DNA of 64,000 nt, from assembly GCF_014873915.1 (NCBI RefSeq), contig NZ_JADBEJ010000005.1, positions 3,472,001 through 3,536,000 on the forward strand, in the 5' to 3' direction. The DNA is from Amycolatopsis roodepoortensis (GTDB taxonomy: Bacteria > Actinomycetota > Actinomycetes > Mycobacteriales > Pseudonocardiaceae). How positions within the stretch are numbered: position 1 is the stretch's first letter; the number at the start of each line of letters is the position of its first letter. The notes under the pieces are model-generated. The model ran no database searches. It was not told the DNA's origin and was given only the letters and a program-made list of their open reading frames with translations. This document shows positions 41,958 through 48,984 of this stretch, piece by piece. A program made the position numbers and the translations under genes.

Positions 41958-42016
41958 GGTGTCCCGAAGGTGCCCTTCGAGACGCTGAACGTCTCCAAGG
42001 GCACCTTCGGGACACC
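41958..42016. repeat. 26-bp hairpin with 7-nt loop (copy D)
   Basis: Arms 41958-41983 and 41991-42016 pair with one C/C mismatch at the same apical position as copy C; loop GCTGAAC. The stem contains GAAGGTGCCCTTCGAGAC, a relative of the direct repeats at 4259. Confidence 0.85.
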
Positions 42017-42029
42017 GAGCGAGCCGGAG

Positions 42030-42052
42030 GGGAGCAAGGGACCTTTGCTACC
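42030..42052 (+). repeat. 23-bp dispersed element, copy 11
   Basis: Exact core, 12 bp past the marC-like stop codon, here antisense to it. Confidence 0.85.
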
Positions 42053-42064
42053 GCCCGCGGCCGA

Positions 42065-42694
42065 TCACGTGCCCGAGATGAAGCCCTTCACCGAGTTCGC
42101 CACCAGCTCCACCGCGATGGCGGCGAGCAGCAGACCCGCGATCTTCGCCAGCAGCGTGATCCCGCTTTCCTTGATCAGCCGGATGACCACTCCCGAGTAC
42201 CTCATGCACAGGTACAGCACGAAGTGCACCGTCACGATCGAAAGCGCGAGAGCCACGTACGCGCCGACGTGTCCATCGGCCTGCCGCACGAAGACGATGG
42301 TCGCGGCGATCGCACCTGGGCCGGCGAGCAGCGGTGTCCCGAGCGGCACGAGCGCGACGTTGACGTCGTCGCCCGCCGCCTCGGCCTCGCCGCCGGTCTT
42401 GCCGGTCAGCAGTTGCAGCGCGATGAGCAACAGCAGCAGCCCGCCCGCGCCCTGCAGCGCCGGGATGCCGATGCCGAGGTACGACAGGATCGCTTGTCCC
42501 GCAACGGCGAACAGCGAGATCACCAGCAGGGAGACCAGCACCGCCTGCCGCGCGGCCTTGGCGCGGAAGGCCACCGATTTGCGGCCGGTCAGGCTCAGGA
42601 ACACCGGCACCGTGCCGGGCGGGTCCATGATGACGATCAGCGTGATCGTCGCGCTCATGAACAGGCGCGCGTCGAAGAAGTCCGTGATCGTCAC
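42065..42694 (-). CDS. MarC-family membrane protein
   Basis: 209 residues with six hydrophobic segments. MarC/UPF0056 signature near the N-terminus, IVIMDPPGTVPVFLSLTG, and LVPLGTPLLAGPGAIAATI in the second half, with an acidic loop between (GGEAEAAGDD). Family members are putative small-molecule channels or exporters; the substrate is unknown. GTG start at 42694 overlaps the PHP-phosphatase stop by 4 nt (GTGA), so the two are translationally coupled. Confidence 0.9.
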   Translation of the reverse strand: MTITDFFDARLFMSATITLIVIMDPPGTVPVFLSLTGRKSVAFRAKAARQAVLVSLLVISLFAVAGQAILSYLGIGIPALQGAGGLLLLLIALQLLTGKTGGEAEAAGDDVNVALVPLGTPLLAGPGAIAATIVFVRQADGHVGAYVALALSIVTVHFVLYLCMRYSGVVIRLIKESGITLLAKIAGLLLAAIAVELVANSVKGFISGT

Positions 42695-43554
42695 CGCGTC
42701 ACGACCTGGTAGCCGGTCGACCGCGCGACGAGTTCTTCGAGCGCGAGCGGGTCGGTGGTCTCGTCGCCGAGATCGATGGTCTTGTTCGTGCCGTGGTAAT
42801 CGCTCGAACCGGTACGCACGAGCCCCAGCTCCCCCGCCAGCCCGTGCAGCTGGACGCGGGTCTCCTCGTCGTGGTTCGGATGGTCGACCTCGACACCGGT
42901 GAGCCCGCGCCCGGCCAGCCCGGCGAGCACGTCGACGGTGATGGTCGCGCCGCGCGTGTAGGCGAAGGGGTGCGCGATGACGGTGACGCCGCCCGCCTCC
43001 GCGATCATGTCGATCGCGTCCTCCACGAGCGTGTCCTGCCGCGCCACGAAGTAACCGCTGCCGTTGCCGAGATAGCTCGCGAAGGCCTCGTTCACCGACG
43101 ACACGACGCCCGCCCGCACCAATGCCTGAGCGAGATGCGGCCGCCCGGCCGAACCGTCCTCCGGCAGCAGCGACATGACCTCGTCGGGATCGACCGGCAG
43201 GCCGTCGGCGGCCATCCGCTCGGCCATCACGCGCAGCCGCCATCGCCGTTCCGACCGCAGCCGGGTCTGCTCGGCGACGACCGACGGCGACGCCGGGTCG
43301 AAGAGGTACGCGAGCAGGTGGACGCTGATGTGCCGCCCGGTCACCGGATCGACGGAGATCGTGGACAGCTCGGCACCGGGGACCAGCGTGAGTCCCGGCG
43401 GAAGTGCCTCGGCGGCCGGGGCCCAGCCGGCCGTGGTGTCGTGATCGGTGATCGCGACTACGTCGAGGCCCGCCTTCGCGGCGGCGGCGACCAGCCCGGC
43501 AGGGCTGTCGGTGCCGTCGGAGGCGGTGGAGTGGGCGTGCAGGTCGATGCGCAT
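42691..43554 (-). CDS. PHP-domain phosphoesterase (TrpH / RNase AM-like)
   Basis: 287 residues. Metal-binding motifs of the PHP fold: MRIDLHAHSTASDGT at the start, AITDHDTT, PGAELST, VIAHPF and GSSDYHGTN near the end. The family (E. coli TrpH/RnaAM) hydrolyses 3',5'-nucleoside bisphosphates and degrades RNA 5' ends. Complete, cytoplasmic. Followed by the coupled MarC gene. Confidence 0.92.
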   Translation of the reverse strand: MRIDLHAHSTASDGTDSPAGLVAAAAKAGLDVVAITDHDTTAGWAPAAEALPPGLTLVPGAELSTISVDPVTGRHISVHLLAYLFDPASPSVVAEQTRLRSERRWRLRVMAERMAADGLPVDPDEVMSLLPEDGSAGRPHLAQALVRAGVVSSVNEAFASYLGNGSGYFVARQDTLVEDAIDMIAEAGGVTVIAHPFAYTRGATITVDVLAGLAGRGLTGVEVDHPNHDEETRVQLHGLAGELGLVRTGSSDYHGTNKTIDLGDETTDPLALEELVARSTGYQVVTR

Positions 43555-43605
43555 CGCCGCTCAGTATCGACGATGCTCCAGGTCACAGCGACCCCGGGAC
43601 CTGCG

Positions 43606-44166
43606 CTAACCGACCTTCTTCTTGCCGCGCGCCGCACGCTGCGCCTTGATCATCGAAAAGCGCTCGGCCTGCTTCTGCTTGTCGCCGAAGACGAGCTCGG
43701 AAATCGTGTCGTAGAACTCTTCCGGCTTCGGCAGGTAGTCGATGCGGTTCAGCGCCTGGATCTGACCGGCGGACTCGACCACCATGGTCCCGTACCCCAT
43801 CATCCGGCCCCACGCCGAACGCTCGTAGGTGAGGTCGGTGACCTTGGTGATCGGCATCATCAGCACTTTCGTGGTGAAGACACCGGTGGTCATGACGAAC
43901 CGCTTGTCCGTGACCACCAGGCGCTCGACCCACCACTCCATCACCACGTACGCGAAGCGCAGGATGATGAGCAACGCGGCATACCAGAGGATGTTCTGGA
44001 TGACCCACGCGGCGGGCGGCAACAGGTAGGAGATCAGGACGCAGACGGCCAGCAACGCGGCCGTCTCGAACGTTTCCCACAACAGCACAGCCCAGTGCCG
44101 GCGGATCCGGATGACCCGCCGCTCGGTGTCGAGGAGATACTCGTCTGGATCGCGTGGGGCGAACAT
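43606..44166 (-). CDS. Bacterial PH-domain (bPH2/DUF304) membrane protein
   Basis: 186 residues. Two membrane helices at about 27-48 and 55-75 (AVLLWETFETAALLAVCVLISYL, ILWYAALLIILRFAYVV), then a bacterial pleckstrin-homology-like domain (WWVERLVVTDKRFVMTTGVFT, MPITKVTDLTYERSAWGRMMGYGTM). The Lys/Arg-rich C-terminus ends ARGKKKVG. Likely membrane-associated; function unknown. 24 bp downstream of a small membrane peptide gene on the same strand. Confidence 0.88.
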   Translation of the reverse strand: MFAPRDPDEYLLDTERRVIRIRRHWAVLLWETFETAALLAVCVLISYLLPPAAWVIQNILWYAALLIILRFAYVVMEWWVERLVVTDKRFVMTTGVFTTKVLMMPITKVTDLTYERSAWGRMMGYGTMVVESAGQIQALNRIDYLPKPEEFYDTISELVFGDKQKQAERFSMIKAQRAARGKKKVG

Positions 44167-44190
44167 ACCGATAGAGTATCCGCTCCCCCG

Positions 44191-44352
44191 CTAGCTGAAG
44201 ACGTTGCTGACGAAGGTGATCACCGATTCGGCCGAGTCACGCAGGAAGCCGATGATGTTTCCCACGAGGCCCGCGGCCTGACCTGGCTGCGCGATCACGA
44301 AGAACAGCACCAACGCGATTCCTGCGAAAGTGAGGAGCTTTTTCGCGTTCAC
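44191..44352 (-). CDS. 53-residue single-pass membrane peptide
   Basis: GTG 44352 to TAG 44191. Starts MNAKKLLTFAGIALVLFFVI, a basic stretch followed by a hydrophobic helix that could be a membrane anchor or signal (PGQAA resembles a cleavage site), then an amphipathic C-terminal half (GLVGNIIGFLRDSAESVITF). Coding character is supported by the G/C-rich third positions and by its compact position upstream of the PH-domain gene on the same strand. I know of similar short proteins in other actinomycetes but not of a function. Ribosome binding site weak. Confidence 0.72.
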   Translation of the reverse strand: MNAKKLLTFAGIALVLFFVIAQPGQAAGLVGNIIGFLRDSAESVITFVSNVFS

Positions 44353-44425
44353 AGCGATCAATCCTGTCTCTTACGGTGACTGACTGCGGATACTGACCAT
44401 TCATTTTGTACCGCACCTTCCACCG

Positions 44426-44447
44426 GCGCGGGAGGGAAGTCCCGCGC
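44426..44447. other. Hairpin in the divergent region before the Nudix gene
   Basis: GCGCGGGA (44426-44433) and TCCCGCGC (44440-44447), perfect 8-bp stem with 6-nt loop. Three TGTAC motifs surround it (44407, 44471 and 44494 regions). Could be a terminator or part of a regulatory leader. Confidence 0.4.
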
Positions 44448-44538
44448 TTGGGTCAGCCGGCGAGGGGAAGTGTACCGTACGGCTACTCTCCGTGTACAGG
44501 ACAGCCATTGTCAGGAAGCCCGCGTCTACCATTCGGGA

Positions 44539-44967
44539 ATGAACACCGTTTCGGACAGCACGGTCCGCTGCGTAGGCGGCATCGTCCACGACGAACTGGG
44601 GCGGATTCTGCTGATCCGGCGCGCGAATGAACCCGGACGTGGACTCTGGTCGGTTCCCGGCGGACGGGTCGAACCCGGCGAAACGGACGAAGCGGCCGTG
44701 ATCCGGGAGATGCGCGAGGAGACCGGGCTGGACGTGATGCCGGGCACACTCGTCGGCAACGTCCGCCGTGGCTCGTATGACATCCACGATTACGCCTGCG
44801 CGGTCACCGGCGGCACTCTCCGTGCCGGGGACGACGCCACCGACGCCCGGTGGATCGACGCCGGAACCTTGATCGAACTCGACAAAGACGGCCACTTGGC
44901 CGAACTCCTGTTCGTCACTCTCCGCGATTGGGGAGTGCTGCCGACCGGCAAGTTCCCGCCGTCTTGA
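44539..44967 (+). CDS. Nudix hydrolase
   Basis: 142 residues. Complete Nudix box, beginning GGRVEPGETDEAAVIREMRE and ending ETGL, matching GX5EX7REUXEEXGU; so an Mg-dependent pyrophosphohydrolase of a nucleoside-diphosphate-linked compound. Start ATG 44539 is directly before the conserved beta-strand (VRCVGGIVHDELGRILLIRR). An earlier in-frame codon at 44470 would add an unrelated 23 residues. Substrate cannot be assigned. Confidence 0.9.
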   Translation: MNTVSDSTVRCVGGIVHDELGRILLIRRANEPGRGLWSVPGGRVEPGETDEAAVIREMREETGLDVMPGTLVGNVRRGSYDIHDYACAVTGGTLRAGDDATDARWIDAGTLIELDKDGHLAELLFVTLRDWGVLPTGKFPPS

Positions 44968-45099
44968 CACCCGCTGTACACGATTCGGCAAAAGTCGCCG
45001 GGATAAAGCAGCACAAGAGGTGAAAAGTGGCCTTCCCGACGCATTGCCGACATCTCCGGAGAGCGGAAAGGGGTAAAGCGGCCGGTCGGGCACGGGCCC

Positions 45100-46203
45100 C
45101 TAAACCGGCAGCCAGGTCATCCGCTGCCCGTGCGGGGCCGTCCGGGCCAGCGCCCGTACGTCCGGCACTCCGGCGTCCCAGCGCACGAGCCCGAGCACGG
45201 CCTGGTCCACCGGTTCGGCCAGATCGGCCCTGCCGGGCACCAGGAATTCCAGCGCGGCGGCGTAGAACTCCTCGCTGACCCACCACAACGGCCGGTCGCC
45301 GGCGAGTTTCCGGAGCGCCTCGACGAAGTCCGCCCGCCGCTCCCCCAGGTACGCCAGCACGTGACTGGTCAAGACCACGAGCGGAGCGTCGGCGGGCAGG
45401 GTGGCCGCCGCGGCGGCGAGATCGTCGACGGCGTCGCCCGCGATCAGCTCCGGCCGCTGCTTGCCCTGCGCCGCCGCAGCCGTGCGCAGGAGGCGGATCC
45501 GGTCCGGCTGGTCGGCCCAGACGCAGGCTTCGAGCCAGGCCAGTTCGTCCTCGTCGGCCAGGTCCACGGGCGCGCGGTCGAGGCCGGCGCGGGCGGTGAT
45601 CGTCAGCTTCTTCGGCACCTTCGGCGTGACGGCGCCGGGCGCGAGGTCCAGCGCGCAGTGCAGGCCGACGGCGGTCTTCGCGGGCCCGGCGGTGAGCTGT
45701 TCGCCGCCGTCGCATTGGTAGCGGTAGGCGTATTTGTCCATGCCGAGCAGCAGCCCCGCGCTGCAGCCGACCTCGAGCAGCGCGATCTTGCCGCCCGCCT
45801 CTTTCGCCGCCGTCGTCATCGCGGGGTACAGCAGCGCGGCACGGCGGACCTCGTTGGTCTGCGTGTACCGCGAGGAGATGATCGCCCGGGCCTTGTCCGC
45901 CCGTTCCAGCAGGAACGAGCGGAACAACGGCCACGTCTCCGAGTCCACGCCGTCGAAACCGCCGACGGACGGGTAGTACCGCGAGAGCGGGTGGATGGGG
46001 TCGGCCTGGATGAGCCGGTGCGCCGTCGCCATGAGCAGCGTTCCGCGCGCTTCACCGCCACGCGCGTCGGTCAGGAGCCCGGCGACGTCGTCGTCCTCGG
46101 CCGCCTTCGCCGCCAGGTGCTCGTACAGCGGCGAAACACCGGCCGCCTCGACCGTCGCGAACTTCCGCAGACGGCTCTTGATCTCATCCAGCCCGATGGG
46201 CAT
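45100..46203 (-). CDS. DUF2332 domain protein
   Basis: 367 residues, whole-length DUF2332 family. A glycine motif, IALLEVGCSAGLLLGMDKYAYRY near residue 145, resembles the AdoMet-binding loop of Rossmann methyltransferases, followed by VVLTSHVLAYLGE, so a methyltransferase fold is plausible. ATG 46203 with GGGAG 8 nt upstream. Function unknown. Its start is 33 nt from the MaoC stop on the same strand. Confidence 0.85.
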   Translation of the reverse strand: MPIGLDEIKSRLRKFATVEAAGVSPLYEHLAAKAAEDDDVAGLLTDARGGEARGTLLMATAHRLIQADPIHPLSRYYPSVGGFDGVDSETWPLFRSFLLERADKARAIISSRYTQTNEVRRAALLYPAMTTAAKEAGGKIALLEVGCSAGLLLGMDKYAYRYQCDGGEQLTAGPAKTAVGLHCALDLAPGAVTPKVPKKLTITARAGLDRAPVDLADEDELAWLEACVWADQPDRIRLLRTAAAAQGKQRPELIAGDAVDDLAAAAATLPADAPLVVLTSHVLAYLGERRADFVEALRKLAGDRPLWWVSEEFYAAALEFLVPGRADLAEPVDQAVLGLVRWDAGVPDVRALARTAPHGQRMTWLPV

Positions 46204-46236
46204 CGACGCGCTCCCTCTTCCCGTTCGTGGCACCTA

Positions 46237-46740
46237 TTATTCGTGCGGGACCGGGCGGCCGGGCTGTTCACCGCCCCTGCTGTCACCGTAAGACCGCTTC
46301 GGCACCATCACCTTGCGACGGAAGACACACACGATCGTGCCGTCCTGCTTGTAGCCCCGGGTTTCGACGTAGACGACGCCCCGGTCGTCCTTCGACTTCG
46401 ACGGCGTCTTGTCCAGCACCTCGGTCTCGCCGTAGATGGTGTCACCGTGGAAGGTCGGCTTCACGTGCTTCAGCGATTCGACCTCGAGGTTCGCGATCGC
46501 CTTGCCGGACACGTCCGGCACCGACATCCCCAGCAGCAGCGAGTAGATGTAGTTGCCGACCACGACGTTCTTGCCGAAGTCGGTGGTCTCCTCGGCGTAG
46601 TGCGCGTCGAGGTGCAGCGGATGGTGGTTCATGGTGATGAGGCAGAACAGGTGGTCGTCGTACTCGGTGACCGTTTTGCCCGGCCAGTGCTTGTAGACCG
46701 CACCGACCTCGAACTCTTCGTAATAGCGACCGAACTGCAC
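46237..46740 (-). CDS. MaoC-family dehydratase (hot-dog fold)
   Basis: 167 residues. Starts with VQFGRYYEEFEVGAVYKHWPGKTVTE, typical of MaoC hydratases, and has LITMNHHPLHLDAHYAEET in the position of the catalytic Asp/His hydratase motif, although the usual GD before N is TM. It belongs to the group annotated as mesaconyl- or beta-methylmalyl-CoA dehydratases; activity needs testing. GTG 46740 with GGAGG 5 nt upstream. Divergent from corA. Confidence 0.85.
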   Translation of the reverse strand: MQFGRYYEEFEVGAVYKHWPGKTVTEYDDHLFCLITMNHHPLHLDAHYAEETTDFGKNVVVGNYIYSLLLGMSVPDVSGKAIANLEVESLKHVKPTFHGDTIYGETEVLDKTPSKSKDDRGVVYVETRGYKQDGTIVCVFRRKVMVPKRSYGDSRGGEQPGRPVPHE

Positions 46741-46815
46741 CCATTCCTCCTGCACGAGTAACGCGGCGTGAGCCTGGAACGACAGGCCTTCATGTTGAGG
46801 AGTACCCTCGACCAT

Positions 46816-46846
46816 TGGTGTCGGGTCGTCAACGCGACCAACACCA
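46816..46846 (+). promoter_or_regulatory. First hairpin of the corA leader
   Basis: TGGTGT and GGTCG (46816-46828) pair with CGACC and ACACCA (46835-46846) with a small internal bulge. It precedes the leader ORF by 40 nt. Confidence 0.5.
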
Positions 46847-46886
46847 CTGCGTAACCGTCCGCCGAGCCAAGGAGGTGAGGAACCCG

Positions 46887-46970
46887 ATGTCCAGTGGCGA
46901 TAGTCCGCTTCCTAGTAGTCGCAGCGTTCCCGCCCTCCCATCTCGCCGGATCCCCACCTGGCAGGGCTGA
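46887..46970 (+). CDS. corA leader peptide (27 residues, proline-rich)
   Basis: ATG 46887 to TGA 46970, preceded by AAGGAGGTG about 9 nt upstream, the best ribosome binding site in the region. The peptide starts MSSGDSPLPSSR and continues PALPSRRIPTW; prolines are at 7, 9, 15, 18 and 23. Codons 12-16 form the left arm of a hairpin whose right arm (46977-46987) lies just after the stop. The PLP-Arg-rich character recalls the MgtL leader of Salmonella, whose translation controls a Mg2+ transporter, and Salmonella corA also has a leader ORF (corL). That this ORF is translated and regulatory is inference. Confidence 0.65.
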   Translation: MSSGDSPLPSSRSVPALPSRRIPTWQG

Positions 46971-46987
46971 CGAAACCGGGAACGCTG
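46922..46987 (+). promoter_or_regulatory. corA leader hairpin overlapping the leader ORF
   Basis: CAGCGTTCCCG (46922-46932, inside the leader ORF) is perfectly complementary to CGGGAACGCTG (46977-46987, after its stop). A ribosome in the second half of the ORF would prevent pairing. Confidence 0.6.
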
Positions 46988-46992
46988 GCCTA

Positions 46993-47018
46993 GCCGAGCG
47001 GCCCCCCGACCGCTTGGC
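46993..47018 (+). terminator. Terminator-like hairpin before corA
   Basis: GCCGAGCGG (46993-47001) pairs with CCGCTTGGC (47010-47018), one G-U pair, 8-nt C-rich loop. No U tract. Five bases after the previous hairpin, so it could be an attenuator stem. Confidence 0.5.
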
Positions 47019-47064
47019 CCGTCGTCTTCGCGCATCAACGCACGACGTCTGCCCAGGAGATCCC

Positions 47065-48153
47065 ATGCCTGCCATTCCCTCGCTCGGCGGCCTTCGCGGC
47101 CGGAGCAACGGCCGCGCCAAGAGCGTCCCCGAACGCCCGCTGCCCGTCCCACTGTCGGCGTATGTCGTCGACTGCGCGGTGTACGTGGAGGGCAAACGCC
47201 TGCCCGGCCGCTGGACGCACGCCGAGGCCATCAAAGAGGTGCGCAAGCGGCACGCCGGATTCGTCTGGATCGGCCTGCACGAGCCCGACGCCGTCCAGAT
47301 CCAGGGCATCGCGGACACCTTCGGCCTGCACGAACTGGCCGTCGAAGACGCGCTCGAAGCACACCAGCGGCCCAAGCTGGAGCGCTACGACGACACGCTG
47401 TTCATGGTGCTGAAGACCGTCCGGTACGTCGAGCACGAGTCGCCCGCGACGGCGAACGAGATCGTCGAGACCGGCGAGCTGATGGCCTTCCTCGGCCGCG
47501 ACTTCGTGATCACCGTGCGGCACGGGAACCACTCGGGGCTCGCCAGGCTGCGCCGCGAACTCGACCAGGACCCGGAGCGGCTCGACCTCGGGCCGTCCGC
47601 GGTGCTGCACGCGATCGCGGACCACGTCGTCGACCACTATCTCGACGTCACCACCGCCATCGAGTCGGACATCGACGAGATGGAGACGCACGTCTTCGCG
47701 CCGCGGTCCAAGGTGAGCGCCGAGCAGATCTATTTCATGAAGCGCGAGGTGCTGGAGCTGCGCCGCGCGGTCATGCCGCTGGGGACGCCGCTGCAGCGCC
47801 TCGCCGAGGGGTACACGCGGCTGATCCCGGACGAGGTCCGCTCGTACTTCCGTGACGTCTCCGACCACTTGACGACCGTGGCGGAGCGGGTCGCGAACTT
47901 CGACGAACTGCTGACCACCCTGGTCGACGCGACCCTGGCGAAGATCACGCTCCAGCAGAACACCGACATGCGCAAGATCACCGCGTGGGCGGCGATCATC
48001 GCGGTCCCCACGGCGCTGGCCGGCATCTACGGGATGAACTTCGACTACATGCCGGAGCTGCACTGGCGCTTCGGCTACCCGGTGGCGATGACGGTGATCT
48101 TCGGCGTCTGCATCCTGCTCTACCGAATATTCAGGAAGAACCGCTGGCTCTGA
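47065..48153 (+). CDS. corA: Magnesium/cobalt transporter CorA
   Basis: 362 residues. Large cytoplasmic N-terminal domain (about 1-290), then the stalk helix and two C-terminal membrane helices with the pore signature YGMNFDYMPEL between them (GMN motif) and the basic tail RKNRWL. Homopentameric Mg2+/Co2+ channel. ATG 47065 with CAGGAGA 6 nt upstream. It has a 230-nt leader with a small ORF and hairpins. In M. tuberculosis corA (Rv1239c) adjoins the sugC trehalose transporter gene; here sugC is 7 kb away. Confidence 0.95.
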   Translation: MPAIPSLGGLRGRSNGRAKSVPERPLPVPLSAYVVDCAVYVEGKRLPGRWTHAEAIKEVRKRHAGFVWIGLHEPDAVQIQGIADTFGLHELAVEDALEAHQRPKLERYDDTLFMVLKTVRYVEHESPATANEIVETGELMAFLGRDFVITVRHGNHSGLARLRRELDQDPERLDLGPSAVLHAIADHVVDHYLDVTTAIESDIDEMETHVFAPRSKVSAEQIYFMKREVLELRRAVMPLGTPLQRLAEGYTRLIPDEVRSYFRDVSDHLTTVAERVANFDELLTTLVDATLAKITLQQNTDMRKITAWAAIIAVPTALAGIYGMNFDYMPELHWRFGYPVAMTVIFGVCILLYRIFRKNRWL

Positions 48154-48188
48154 CCTCTTCCCGCTTTCGGTAGTACCTGGAGTTCCCC

Positions 48189-48305
48189 ATGCCAAGGATC
48201 CTGACCAACCTCAAGTTCTGGGCGCTGGCGTTCTGCGTCGTCTGGCTCGGCATCGTCGTCGCGATCATCGCCAAGGACCCCGCGTTCGCACACGGCCCGC
48301 AGTAG
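48189..48305 (+). CDS. 38-residue single-pass membrane peptide
   Basis: ATG 48189 to TAG 48305; starts MPRILTNLKFWALAFCVVWL and continues GIVVAIIAKDPAFAHGPQ. One strong membrane helix (about 9-30). CTGGAG lies 6-11 nt upstream. It follows corA by 35 nt on the same strand and the next gene by 25 nt, so it is probably part of the same transcript. No known family; small membrane proteins that modulate transporters are a possible analogy only. Confidence 0.6.
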   Translation: MPRILTNLKFWALAFCVVWLGIVVAIIAKDPAFAHGPQ

Positions 48306-48330
48306 GCCGTCCGGCATTACGCTGGAGCGC

Positions 48331-48984
48331 ATGAAAGCGCTGGTCGTCGCGGACGAGGTCGAAGAGCGGTTGTGGACGTCCGCCGTCCACCGGCTGCCTG
48401 CCGACCTCGGCCTCGTCGTCGGTGCCGGCGACCTGCCGTATGACTACCTCGAGTTCCTGGCGGGCGCTCTCGACGTGCCGTGCGTCTTCGTCCCCGGCAA
48501 CCACGACCCCGACCTGTCCGGCTACACGCGCTACGGCGGACTGTCCATGAAGGACGGTTTCCCCGCCGTGTGGCCAGGGCCGGCGGGCGGGGTGAACGCG
48601 GACGGCCGGATCGTCGACATCGGCGGGCTCCGGTTCGCCGGGCTCGGCGGCTCGGTCCGCTACAACGACGGCCCGAACCAGTGGACGCAACGCCAGCAGG
48701 CGCGGCGTGCCCGGCGGCTGGTGCGCCGGGCCCGGCTCCGCCGCTGGCGGGACGGACGGGACGTCGACGTCCTGCTCACGCACGCGCCGCCGCGGCACTG
48801 CGGCGACCGCGAGGATCCGCCGCACCGCGGCTTCGACTGTCTCCATCGCACGATCGAGTTGTTGCGCCCGAAGTGGTTGCTGCACGGGCATATCCACCCG
48901 CACGGTGAACCCGTGCCGGACCGGGTGGTCGGTCCGACCACGGTCCGCAACGTGGTCGGGCACCGGATCATGGAGTTCTCATGA
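48331..48984 (+). CDS. Metallophosphoesterase
   Basis: 217 residues, calcineurin-like fold with GAGDLPYDY, VPGNHDPDL, LLTHAPPRH and LLHGHIHPHGE as the metal-binding motifs (the first DxH is replaced by ADEVEE, so one metal ligand may be altered). An Arg-rich stretch occurs near 122-140. Stop overlaps the following ParB-like gene by 4 nt (ATGA). Substrate unknown. Confidence 0.87.
   Translation: MKALVVADEVEERLWTSAVHRLPADLGLVVGAGDLPYDYLEFLAGALDVPCVFVPGNHDPDLSGYTRYGGLSMKDGFPAVWPGPAGGVNADGRIVDIGGLRFAGLGGSVRYNDGPNQWTQRQQARRARRLVRRARLRRWRDGRDVDVLLTHAPPRHCGDREDPPHRGFDCLHRTIELLRPKWLLHGHIHPHGEPVPDRVVGPTTVRNVVGHRIMEFS

Noticed and set aside
46816..47064. M-box magnesium riboswitch in the corA leader
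   Set aside because: GGTGAGG is present but the other conserved M-box segments are not found in order; the leader ORF explains the conserved-looking sequence better.
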